From Lentisphaerota bacterium (GTDB taxonomy: Bacteria > Verrucomicrobiota > Kiritimatiellia > RFP12 > JAAYNR01): a DNA stretch of 45,955 bases. The DNA is taken from assembly GCA_016873675.1 (NCBI GenBank), contig VGWG01000012.1:1-45955 (forward strand), read 5' to 3'. Position numbers and translations under genes: made by a program. This document shows positions 33,327 through 41,632 of this stretch, piece by piece (position 1 is the first letter of the stretch; the number at the start of each line of letters is the position of its first letter). Below the pieces are notes generated by a model that was not told the DNA's origin, ran no database searches, and was given only the letters and a program-made list of their open reading frames with translations.

Positions 33327-34790
33327 TTAGGGTTGAGAGAGAAGCCGTTGATAGACTGGCGGCTCGCCCGATCCGGCCAGCGGCGCGGTGGCGACGCAGC
33401 GGAAGCCCCCCGGATCAGCCAGCCAGATCAGGCGCGTTTCGCCGGCGGTCACCGTCACAGGCGCCTCCAGGACGGCGCCGGTCGCGGTGTTGCGGAAGCG
33501 AAGGGTGTGTGGCCCGGGTTCCACCGGTCCGCGGTACAGGTGGGTGACCATGGGGATCAGGTACCACGCGCGTGTGTCCGAGGTGGTCGCCAGCGACGAG
33601 GCCGCATTGGCGAGCATCACGCTGTATTTCATGTAGTCGTTCCCCGAATGATTGGCTAGCTGTTGCGCCGCGACACGGGTAGCCGCGCGCGTGACGTTAC
33701 GGATGACCACGCCCGGGATCTTGTCCCGCAAATCCCGGTACGCCAGCGATTGCAGGTAGACTGCGGGCGCGGTCGTACCCACCGCCGCGCCATCGGCGGT
33801 GATCTCCAGTGGCGCAGGCATGTAGACGGGATCGTCGTAGTAGGGGAAGTCGACCGCAACCAGCGTCAGTCCGATCGGAATCGGAATCTTCACCGTCAGC
33901 CGTCGCGAAATCAACCCCTCCTCATAGAGCACCACGATTTCGGTCTGCGAACGGGCGAGTGTGGCCGCATCAATGTGGTGTTGCGCCGCCAGCGCCTCAA
34001 ACGTCTGCGTGTCCTGCGTTTTGATCAGCCGGAAGAAATCGCGCATGACCGTCGGGTTCTGGGGTACGAGCTCCCAGGCCTTGCGGTAACTCAGCGCGGC
34101 ATTCGCCGCATCCCCCTGCGCCTCGAACATCAGTCCGCAGAAATACCACGCCAGCCCATTCTCATACGAACTGCGCGTCCGCGCGAGCACCGGCGCCATG
34201 GACGCAAATTTGTTCGTGACAGCTCCCATGGCTTTCTCGTGCGACGCATCGGCCTCCTGCTGCGCCTTTTCCACCTCTTTCGCGTAGCGCTCGGCGATCT
34301 GATCCTGGGCGAAGACGGTGCGGCGGGCCTCGACGCCGGCCCCTTCGCGGTCCCCGGCAAAGAGGTAGTTGAGTGTCTGATAGTGGAGGGTCTGGATCAG
34401 CTCGTAGGGCGCCGGCTCATAGGTGCGGACCGTGTCGTCGGCAACGGTGGATGCGACCACCGCCGCGCCCATTGCGCCGACCTTGACCACCGGGCCGGAC
34501 TCGGTCTCGGTGATCATCCGGTCCAGCACGGTGGCAAATTCGGCGCGGCTGCCGGCGAAATCGCCGGTGAGCATCTTGACCCGGCCGCACTCGATGCGGC
34601 CCAGTTGCTGGTCGCTGCGCGACTGCTTGAGTGCGTCGGACCACGCCAGCGCGACGGAGGAATCGCCGGCTTGAAGCGCGGTGATGGCGGTGAGCGCTTT
34701 CGAGCTGTGGGTCGTGCAGCCGGTCAGGCCCCACACGGCAACCCACGCGACCCATGCCAGCGACGACAGGCGTTTGAATCGGCTTGACAT
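33327..34790 (-). CDS. COG3014-like lipoprotein with TPR-like region
   Basis: About 487 aa. Signal peptide and lipobox end at WGLTGC (Cys25). YQTLNYLFAGDREGAGVEARR and CGLMFEAQGDAANAALSYRKAWEL are TPR-like helical repeats. The C-terminal half is beta-rich and contains VPVPIG-like strands (TVKIPIPIGLTLVAVDFP), LEITADGAAVG and SVMLANAASSLATTSDTRAWYLIP. It resembles the COG3014 family, which I recall as often co-occurring with LpoB and YcfL genes. Starts ATG 34796 and 34790 are close; the latter gives the shorter signal peptide. Confidence 0.8.
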   Translation of the reverse strand: MSSRFKRLSSLAWVAWVAVWGLTGCTTHSSKALTAITALQAGDSSVALAWSDALKQSRSDQQLGRIECGRVKMLTGDFAGSRAEFATVLDRMITETESGPVVKVGAMGAAVVASTVADDTVRTYEPAPYELIQTLHYQTLNYLFAGDREGAGVEARRTVFAQDQIAERYAKEVEKAQQEADASHEKAMGAVTNKFASMAPVLARTRSSYENGLAWYFCGLMFEAQGDAANAALSYRKAWELVPQNPTVMRDFFRLIKTQDTQTFEALAAQHHIDAATLARSQTEIVVLYEEGLISRRLTVKIPIPIGLTLVAVDFPYYDDPVYMPAPLEITADGAAVGTTAPAVYLQSLAYRDLRDKIPGVVIRNVTRAATRVAAQQLANHSGNDYMKYSVMLANAASSLATTSDTRAWYLIPMVTHLYRGPVEPGPHTLRFRNTATGAVLEAPVTVTAGETRLIWLADPGGFRCVATAPLAGSGEPPVYQRLLSQP

Positions 34791-34805
34791 ATGCATGTCT
34801 TCGCG

Positions 34806-36026
34806 TTAATCGGGAACGATCGTGGTGACGGTGGTCCCGGCCTTGCTACCGATGGAGACATCGCGCCAGGCCGCCGTGTCAAAATTGACCTTCACGCCCT
34901 TCTGTGCGAGGGCCTCGGCGTAGGTCACGGCCGCCAGCGCGCGGAAACGCTCCAGCGACTGATACCGCTGCAGGCCGGCATCCGAAAGTTCCAGCGCCAC
35001 GCGGAAGGCCGAGCCCTCCTGGATGTTCACCGTCTGCTGCCAGTCTTTCATCCACGGGCGGGAGATGCGGAGCTGATGCAGACCCGGCGCGCAGGAGAAG
35101 GTTCCCGGTGACGACCCCACCGCCGCGCCGTCCAACTCGACCGTGACGCCGCCGACCAGACGGCGCATCTCGCCCAGCAGCTCGTTGGGCGCGCGGACCC
35201 CCGACTCCAGCCCCTGGATCAACTCATCCACGGTCGTGGTGACCGTGAACGTCACCAAACCAACGGCCGCCGCAGCGGGCCTCCACGTGGTGGCCTTGGC
35301 GGCGATTGAGGCCCCGGCCTCCTGGGCCCAGACATCCAGCAGATCATTGTAATACGCGGTGGCATTCGCGCCCTCGGCGCTCTCCGCAGGCACTGGCGCG
35401 CGGCGTGTCCAGTTTTCGCCGTAAACCGAGGCACCCGTCGCGGCGTCGCTCACCTTGACCGACATCCGCAGGGTGAAGGTGACCACCGGTTGATCGCCCA
35501 CCTTTCGCGTTGCACGGTCCGCGCCAATCACCGAGGCCGTCATGAGATAATCGACCCCCAGCATTTGCGCCACGCGCACGGCCGAACCGCCCGTGAAGAC
35601 GCCGCTGACCAAGCCCGCTCGCTCATCCTCGGAGGTCACCTTGAACCGGTTGAAGCCTTCGGCGATCTCGGCCTTGTCAAGCACGATCAGCCCCGCGCCG
35701 GCCAGCTCGGCGCCCAGGCGGTCCCGCACGCCATCCACCAGATCGTCCAGCCCGGCTGTCTGGGTCTGGTTTTTCACAAAGATGGCGATCTTGGAATGAG
35801 CCGCCGGTTGGGGTCTGGCCGCCAGCGTCGCGGACCGCTGCGCATCAATCGACACAATGTCCATCCCGGGATTGGCCGCCTGAATCCGCTCCTTGAACGC
35901 TTTTAATTCAGCCGATTCTTCGGGTTTAACGGCCTCGCTGACCGTCACGCCCTGCGCGGCCGCGCGCACGCCGATAAGCCCCGCTGCCGCCAGCACCAGA
36001 AGACTGCACAGATGTGTGTTTCTCAT
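34806..36026 (-). CDS. LpoB/CsgG-like protein with C-terminal PEGA domain
   Basis: About 406 aa with a signal peptide (MRNTHLCSLLVLAAAGLIGVRAAAQ) and no lipobox. SKIAIFVKNQTQTAGLDDLVDGVRDRLGAELAGAGLIVLDKAE resembles the CsgG/LpoB N-terminal fold. VTVELDGAAVGSSPGTFSCAPGLHQLRISRPWM is a PEGA domain, which usually sits on the periplasmic surface. It is the second gene of the envelope operon and shares a fold type with LpoB, so the operon encodes two LpoB-like proteins. An outer-membrane secretion-channel role is not supported, since no channel segment is obvious. Confidence 0.75.
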   Translation of the reverse strand: MRNTHLCSLLVLAAAGLIGVRAAAQGVTVSEAVKPEESAELKAFKERIQAANPGMDIVSIDAQRSATLAARPQPAAHSKIAIFVKNQTQTAGLDDLVDGVRDRLGAELAGAGLIVLDKAEIAEGFNRFKVTSEDERAGLVSGVFTGGSAVRVAQMLGVDYLMTASVIGADRATRKVGDQPVVTFTLRMSVKVSDAATGASVYGENWTRRAPVPAESAEGANATAYYNDLLDVWAQEAGASIAAKATTWRPAAAAVGLVTFTVTTTVDELIQGLESGVRAPNELLGEMRRLVGGVTVELDGAAVGSSPGTFSCAPGLHQLRISRPWMKDWQQTVNIQEGSAFRVALELSDAGLQRYQSLERFRALAAVTYAEALAQKGVKVNFDTAAWRDVSIGSKAGTTVTTIVPD

Positions 36027-36035
36027 CACGTCACC

Positions 36036-36590
36036 TCAGAAGTAAAAGTTGATCACCGGAACAAACGGAATGTCGTTGTCCTGAATCACATTGATCACGC
36101 CGATCTGAACGCCGATCAGGGTGCGCGTCACATTGATGACGCCGATTTGCAACCCGTCCACATGATCGGCGCCGTTGAAGCCGCCAATCTGGAGCACGCT
36201 GGCCCGCTCGGCGTAGTTGACCGCGCCGATCTGAAGCCCGTTGAGCGTGCTCCCGGCGGTGTTCACCAGTCCGGCCTGGAACCCCATGGCGGGGCCGTCG
36301 CTGATGTTGGCGATGCCGCCCACTTGCAAGGCTTTCGTCGTGCCCTTCACGTGATTGACCAGCCCCACATCAAGACCGTAAAGATCGCGGCACACCCCGT
36401 AAATCAGATTGATTCGAAGGCCGTAAACATCCCAATCAGGTGAAGGAACCTGAGCGGGAGCGATGAGGCTGAACATGAGGGGCGAAACCCCGGCCGATTC
36501 AGGCGTCGGCGACCCATCCAGCGCCAGCGCCCGCATGCCGGCGCAAGCCAGCATCGCAACACACACCCGTATGGCCTGTTTGATTCTCAT
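36036..36590 (-). CDS. LA_2272-type surface-repeat protein
   Basis: A 184-aa exported protein with signal MRIKQAIRVCVAMLACAGMRALA. The mature part is made of short repeats of the form G-L/V-Q-x-G-x-x-N (for example LQVGGIAN, FQAGLVN, LQIGAVN, LQIGGFN, LQIGVIN, VQIGVIN), which probably stack as beta-strands. This is the pattern I recall for the LA_2272/LA_2273 family described in Leptospira surface proteins. GGAGG five bases before the ATG 36590 fixes the start. It is the first gene of the envelope operon. Binding or structural role is plausible; nothing catalytic is visible. Confidence 0.78.
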   Translation of the reverse strand: MRIKQAIRVCVAMLACAGMRALALDGSPTPESAGVSPLMFSLIAPAQVPSPDWDVYGLRINLIYGVCRDLYGLDVGLVNHVKGTTKALQVGGIANISDGPAMGFQAGLVNTAGSTLNGLQIGAVNYAERASVLQIGGFNGADHVDGLQIGVINVTRTLIGVQIGVINVIQDNDIPFVPVINFYF

Positions 36591-36749
36591 CGAGACCTCC
36601 TGTTTTGTAGGACCCCTCACTTCGCTACGGACGCGTCGCCCTGGACGCCCCGCGTATCCGGAGCAGCGGCACACGCCGCACCCACATACGACGCCAGAAG
36701 TATGCCACGTTTCCGCGCGGGTGTCCACCCCACACACACGCGAGAAGGA

Positions 36750-36779
36750 TTGACGTTCAGACCGCGTCTGTCGCATACT
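36750..36779 (+). promoter_or_regulatory. Candidate promoter of the beta-mannosidase gene
   Basis: TTGACG at 36750-36755 and CATACT at 36774-36779 are 18 bases apart. The start would be near 36786, leaving a 24-base leader that contains AAGGA. Confidence 0.55.
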
Positions 36780-36809
36780 CTGCGGCTCACTCCAAGCAAG
36801 GAAACGACT

Positions 36810-39299
36810 ATGCAAACAATCGCGCTGAATGACGTCTGGCAACTTCTGGAAAAACCGTTGATCGCAAGCGGTGACGAGCCTGTGCCGGCCGCCGCAGAGT
36901 GGGCTGCGGCGATTCCGGCCGTCGTCCCCGGCGAGGTGCACCTGGACCTGCTGCGCCAGGGGCGGATCACCGAGCCGCTCTATGATCGAAATGCCCCGAA
37001 TTGCGCCTGGGTCGAGGACCGGTCCTGGTGGTACCGTCGCTCTTTTCAATTCGCCGGCGCGCCCGGTCGGCGCGTCGAGCTGGTCTGCGAGGGGCTGGAT
37101 TACCAGGCGAGGCTCTGGCTCAATGGCGTTCCGATCGGCCGCGCCGCCAACGCCCTGATCGCGCATCGCTTTGACGTAACACACGCCCTGTGCCCCGGTG
37201 AAAACACGCTGCTGATTCGCTTGGACGCCGGTGTGGCGGAGGCGCAAAACAAGCCGCGGGCGAAATACGGACAGGGCGCTCACGAGAGCATCTGGACGCG
37301 CAAGGCGGCCTATACCTTCGGATGGGACTGGGCGCCGCGGCTGGTCAACTGCGGTATCTGGCGGCCGGTGCGGCTGGAGATCCTCGACCCCGTGGCGTTG
37401 CGCGATGTCTGGGTCCGTACCCGGCTCGTCGGCAAGGGCCGCGCGATTGTGACGGTCGCCGCCGAGATCGAGAACGTGACGGACGCCCCGGCGGACGCCA
37501 CGCTGACGCTGACTATTCCCGGCGTCGGCGAGCGGACGCTGCCGGTCGCTGCCGTGGCGCCGGGCCGGCGCTGCATCGAGACCGCGTTCGAAGTGGCGCG
37601 CCCGCGCCTCTGGTGGCCACGCCCGCTGGGCAAGCCAAACCTGTACACGCTCGAGACGCGGCTGCTTCACGGGGGCGCGACCTGCGCGACACGCACCACG
37701 CGCTTTGGCATCCGCGAGATCACCCTCGCGCAGGAGCCGAACCCCGCCGTCCCCGGAGGCCAGACGTTTACGTTCGTGGTTAATGGCGAGAAATGCTTCA
37801 TCAATGGGGCGAATTGGGCGCCGTCCGACGGTATCCCCGCACGGATCACGCCGGAGCGGCGCACGCATCTGCTGACGCTGGTCCGCGATGCCCACATCAA
37901 TATGTTGCGGGTCTGGGGCGGCGGTATCTTTGAAGAAGACGATTTCTATGACTATTGCGATGCGAACGGCATTCTGCTGTGGCATGACTTCATGATGGCC
38001 TGCTTTATCTATCCCGGCGACGACGCAGGCTTTCGCCAGCAGATGGCCGACGAGCTCGCAGTGGCCGTTCCGCGCCTCCGTAACCACCCCTCCATCGCCG
38101 TGTGGTGCGGCAGCAATGAATCGGACTGGGCGTTCGATAACAATTGGTATCCCGGCTGCGAGGCCAACACAAGCCTGGTTCTGGAGCATGAGCTGATTCC
38201 CGGTCTGATGAAAAGCCTCGATCCGGACCGGCCCTACCGGCCGACGAGCCCCTTCGGCGGCAAGGATGTCAACGACGAGGACCAGGGCGATCAGCACTGG
38301 TGGTCGGTGAGCATCGCCACGGGCGGCAATGACCCGATTGACTACCGCAACTACCGGCGGGCGCACTGCACGTTCAACTCGGAGTATGGATATTTCGGTA
38401 TGCCCGCGCTGGAATCTATCCATGATTACCTGCCCGAGGACCAGCGGACCGTGGACTCCGAGGGCTTCCGCCTGCATACGAACCGCCACGGCTTTATGGA
38501 GAAGGGGCAGAAGGGTCAGATCAAGGTCTTTGCCGCGATTGATTTGCTGGCGGGGAACTCGGCGTCCATGACCCTGGAACAGCTCGTCGAGGCCTCTCAA
38601 TTGCTGCAGGCCGAGGCGCTGAAAACCGCCACCGAACAGGCGCGCCGGCGGAAGTTTGATTGCGGCGGCAGCATGTTCTGGATGTTTCCGGACTCCTGGG
38701 GCGAGATCGGGTGGTCCGTCGTGGATTACTATCTGCGCAAGAAGGCGTCCTATGATTATGTCCGCCGGGCCAGCGCGCCGGTGCTTGTGTCCATCAAGGA
38801 GGAGGAATGCGGCGTCTCCACGTGGGTAGTCAACGACACCCGCGCCCGTGTCACGGGCACGCTGGAGTGTACGCTGATGTCGTTCGACGGGCAGGTCCGG
38901 TCGCGGACGTCGCAGGCCGTCGTCATACGCAAGAATGCGTCGGTGCGTTGCGGTTTGGATCGGATGTCGCTGATGCGAAGCGGCGATTTTTACCACGCCC
39001 GGTTGAGCGGACCCGCAGGCGTGATCGCAGAGAACGTGTTCTTCTTCATGAACATCAAGTCCCTCAAGATGCCACCCGCAACGGTGCGCTCCGAGATCCT
39101 CTCGCGCGATTCGGGGTGCGCCGTGATGCGGCTCTTCACGGACGTGTTCGCTCACTTCGTTCGGGTTGACCCCCCTGCGGGGCTCGACACCGAGGACCGC
39201 TGTTTCGACATCCTGCCGGGCGGCTCGCGCGACATCGTCCTGCGCGGCGACCTGTCTTGCCTTGACGCCGTGCGCCTCCGTTGGCGCAATCGGGAATAA
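36810..39299 (+). CDS. Beta-mannosidase (glycoside hydrolase family 2)
   Basis: An 829-aa GH2 enzyme that releases mannose from the non-reducing ends of beta-mannosides. The jelly-roll N-domain (DRSWWYRRSFQFAG, GLDYQARLWLNGV) precedes the Ig-like domain and the TIM barrel. The acid/base glutamate is in WCGSNESDW (Glu437) and the nucleophile is in FNSEYGYFG (Glu525). FGWDWAPRLVNCGIW is typical of beta-mannosidases rather than beta-galactosidases. There is no signal peptide, so it acts on imported oligosaccharides. AAGGA precedes ATG 36810 and a promoter lies upstream. The gene pairs with the rhamnosidase 18 bases downstream. Confidence 0.92.
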   Translation: MQTIALNDVWQLLEKPLIASGDEPVPAAAEWAAAIPAVVPGEVHLDLLRQGRITEPLYDRNAPNCAWVEDRSWWYRRSFQFAGAPGRRVELVCEGLDYQARLWLNGVPIGRAANALIAHRFDVTHALCPGENTLLIRLDAGVAEAQNKPRAKYGQGAHESIWTRKAAYTFGWDWAPRLVNCGIWRPVRLEILDPVALRDVWVRTRLVGKGRAIVTVAAEIENVTDAPADATLTLTIPGVGERTLPVAAVAPGRRCIETAFEVARPRLWWPRPLGKPNLYTLETRLLHGGATCATRTTRFGIREITLAQEPNPAVPGGQTFTFVVNGEKCFINGANWAPSDGIPARITPERRTHLLTLVRDAHINMLRVWGGGIFEEDDFYDYCDANGILLWHDFMMACFIYPGDDAGFRQQMADELAVAVPRLRNHPSIAVWCGSNESDWAFDNNWYPGCEANTSLVLEHELIPGLMKSLDPDRPYRPTSPFGGKDVNDEDQGDQHWWSVSIATGGNDPIDYRNYRRAHCTFNSEYGYFGMPALESIHDYLPEDQRTVDSEGFRLHTNRHGFMEKGQKGQIKVFAAIDLLAGNSASMTLEQLVEASQLLQAEALKTATEQARRRKFDCGGSMFWMFPDSWGEIGWSVVDYYLRKKASYDYVRRASAPVLVSIKEEECGVSTWVVNDTRARVTGTLECTLMSFDGQVRSRTSQAVVIRKNASVRCGLDRMSLMRSGDFYHARLSGPAGVIAENVFFFMNIKSLKMPPATVRSEILSRDSGCAVMRLFTDVFAHFVRVDPPAGLDTEDRCFDILPGGSRDIVLRGDLSCLDAVRLRWRNRE

Positions 39300-39317
39300 C
39301 CCCTTGGGAGAAAGAAA

Positions 39318-41612
39318 ATGACCCATCACGAGAACCTGAAGACCCCGGTGAGGCGTTACCGCCGGAAACCGGAGCCCGAGGCCCCCGGGCGCCCCAAACC
39401 CCGCGCGTGGTCCGCGAAGTGGATTGGGCGGCACCACATGATGTTCCGATATGCCGATCAGTTGCAGCCCGCGCCGCTCTACCGGCGGGAGTTCACGCTG
39501 GAGGGTCCGGTTCGGCAGGCGACGTTGCACATCTGCGGCTTGGGCTTTTACGTCGCGCGGATCAATGGGCAGCGGGTGGGTGACCAGGTGCTGGAGCCCG
39601 GGCCCTCGCAGTACGATCAACGGGTCCGCTACAGCACCCACGATGTCACGAGCCTGGTGCGCGCTGGCGCGAATGCCCTGGGCGTGATGCTCGGCACCGG
39701 CTGGTACAACGGACATACAGTCGCGTTTTGGAATCTGGACCGGGCGGTATGGCGGGATTACCCCAAGCTGATTCTTGAGTTGGAGGTGCAACTCGAGTCC
39801 GGCGCCACCGTTTGCCTGCACTCCGATGGCTCGTGGCGGGTTGTGGAAGGGCCGGTGCGTTTTGACGCTCTGCGCAATGGCGAACACTACGACGCCCGCG
39901 CCGAGCGTCCGGGGTGGGACACGCCGGGGTACAACGACAGCGCATGGGAGCAGGCCGTGATCGTGCCGGGCCCCGGCGGATTGCTGGAGCCGCAGGTGGC
40001 GCCGCCGTGCCGCGTCATGCAGACACTCACGCCGGTGGCGGTGCGCAGGCTGGCTTCAGGCGCGGCGGTCTACGACATGGGGCAGAACATGGCCGGCTGG
40101 GCGCAACTTCGGGTCAGCGGACCCGCCGGCACGGAGGTTGTCCTTCGCTACGCCGAGTCTTGCAACGCGGACGGCGATATTGACGTCCGCAAAATGAATC
40201 GCTTCGTCGTGAGCGGCGAATTCCAGACGGATCGCTACATTCTCAAGGGGCAGGGCGAGGAGATTTGGGAGCCTGGCTTCACCTACCACGGGTTTCAATA
40301 CGTCCGCGTGGAGGGGTTGCCGGGCGAGCCGACCCTCGACACCCTTCGCGGACGCGTCGTGCATACGTCGTTCGACGCCATCGGCGGCGTGGAGACGTCC
40401 AGTGAAACGCTCAATCGGTTGCAAACGTGCACGCGATGGGCGTATATCGGCAACTTCGTGGGATTCCCCACCGATTGTCCGCACCGCGAGAAGAATGGCT
40501 GGACCGGGGATGCCCATCTCGCGGCCGAGACCGGGCTCTGGAATTTCGGGGCCGCCTCCGCCTATGGCGAGTGGCTCGACAGCATCGCGGATTGCCAGCG
40601 CCCGAGCGGGCAAATTCCCGCTATCGTGCCCTGCTCAGGCTGGGGGTACAATTGGGGCTCCGGACCGGCGTGGGACAGCGCGCTCATCCTGATTCCCTGG
40701 TACATCTATCTCTACACGGGCGACCGCTCGCACATCGACCGCCTGTATCCCGCCATGGCGCGCTACGTCGGGTATTTGGGGACGCTGGCCACAGACCACA
40801 TCGTCCACTTCGGCCTGGGCGACTGGTGTTCGGTGGATCCGCGCACGGTTCCCTCGGGCATCACCTCCACGGCCTATTATTACGCCGACACCCGGCTGCT
40901 GGCGCGTTTCGCGCGGATGACGGGCAGCAAAAAGGATGCTGCGGCGTTCGAGGCGCTGGCCGTGCGCATTCGCCGCGCATTCAACGCCGCGTTCTATCGC
41001 GGCAACGGCGTGTATGCCGATGGCCAGATGACGGCGATGGCCTGCGCGGTCTATCAGGGACTGGTCGAGGACGACCAGCGGGCGGCCGTCGTGGCGCGGC
41101 TGGCGGAAGCGGTCGAGCGCAACAGCTACAAGGTGGAGTTCGGCATCCTCGGTGCCAAGTACGTGCCGCGCGTGCTGGCGGAGAACGGACGCGCCGATGT
41201 CGCGTTCAAGGTATTCACGCAACCGGAGCTTCCCGGCTGGGCCAACTGGCTGCGGCAGGGCGCGACCACCCTGCGCGAGAATTGGGACGGTAGCGACTCG
41301 CAGAACCACATCATGTTCGGCGACATCAGCGCATGCCTGTACCAGTATTTCGCCGGGATTATGCCGGACCCGGAACACCCGGGCTTCAGCGAGGTGACGG
41401 TGCGGCCGCAACCGGTCGAGGGGCTGGACGCGATGAGCGCCTGGCATCGGGCGCCGGCCGGCATCATCCGCTCCGCTTGGACGCGGGAGGCCGGCGGGAT
41501 AACGTGTGACGTGACGCTGCCGGAGGGCGTCACCGGCATGTTGCATCTGCCCGACGGAACTCGCGTCGCCTTGGTTCCTGGCCACCAGCGCGCCTCGTGT
41601 CCGTCACGGTGA
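39318..41612 (+). CDS. Alpha-L-rhamnosidase (glycoside hydrolase family 78)
   Basis: A 764-aa GH78 enzyme removing terminal alpha-L-rhamnose. WSAKWIGR and YRREFTLEG begin the N-terminal beta-domain, DMGQNMAGWAQLRVSG is a family block, and the alpha/alpha-barrel holds FPTDCPHREKNGWTGDAH with the catalytic Glu/Asp region. NWDGSDSQNHIMFGDISACLYQYFAGI is the C-terminal GH78 signature. There is no signal peptide. A GGGAGAAAG stretch precedes the ATG, and the 18-base gap suggests cotranscription with the beta-mannosidase. Together they indicate use of a rhamnose- and mannose-containing plant or algal glycan or glycoside. Confidence 0.92.
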   Translation: MTHHENLKTPVRRYRRKPEPEAPGRPKPRAWSAKWIGRHHMMFRYADQLQPAPLYRREFTLEGPVRQATLHICGLGFYVARINGQRVGDQVLEPGPSQYDQRVRYSTHDVTSLVRAGANALGVMLGTGWYNGHTVAFWNLDRAVWRDYPKLILELEVQLESGATVCLHSDGSWRVVEGPVRFDALRNGEHYDARAERPGWDTPGYNDSAWEQAVIVPGPGGLLEPQVAPPCRVMQTLTPVAVRRLASGAAVYDMGQNMAGWAQLRVSGPAGTEVVLRYAESCNADGDIDVRKMNRFVVSGEFQTDRYILKGQGEEIWEPGFTYHGFQYVRVEGLPGEPTLDTLRGRVVHTSFDAIGGVETSSETLNRLQTCTRWAYIGNFVGFPTDCPHREKNGWTGDAHLAAETGLWNFGAASAYGEWLDSIADCQRPSGQIPAIVPCSGWGYNWGSGPAWDSALILIPWYIYLYTGDRSHIDRLYPAMARYVGYLGTLATDHIVHFGLGDWCSVDPRTVPSGITSTAYYYADTRLLARFARMTGSKKDAAAFEALAVRIRRAFNAAFYRGNGVYADGQMTAMACAVYQGLVEDDQRAAVVARLAEAVERNSYKVEFGILGAKYVPRVLAENGRADVAFKVFTQPELPGWANWLRQGATTLRENWDGSDSQNHIMFGDISACLYQYFAGIMPDPEHPGFSEVTVRPQPVEGLDAMSAWHRAPAGIIRSAWTREAGGITCDVTLPEGVTGMLHLPDGTRVALVPGHQRASCPSR

Positions 41613-41632
41613 CTGCAACGTCCCGATGAGGA

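Noticed and set aside
36036-39887. A very long open frame on the minus strand across the beta-mannosidase gene
   Set aside because: It is the antisense shadow of a GC-rich gene; only its C-terminal 184 codons from ATG 36590, with a ribosome binding site and signal peptide, are a real gene.
41603-41613. GTCACGGTGAC palindrome between rhamnosidase and cstA as a terminator
   Set aside because: The stem is five pairs with a one-base loop and no T-run follows.
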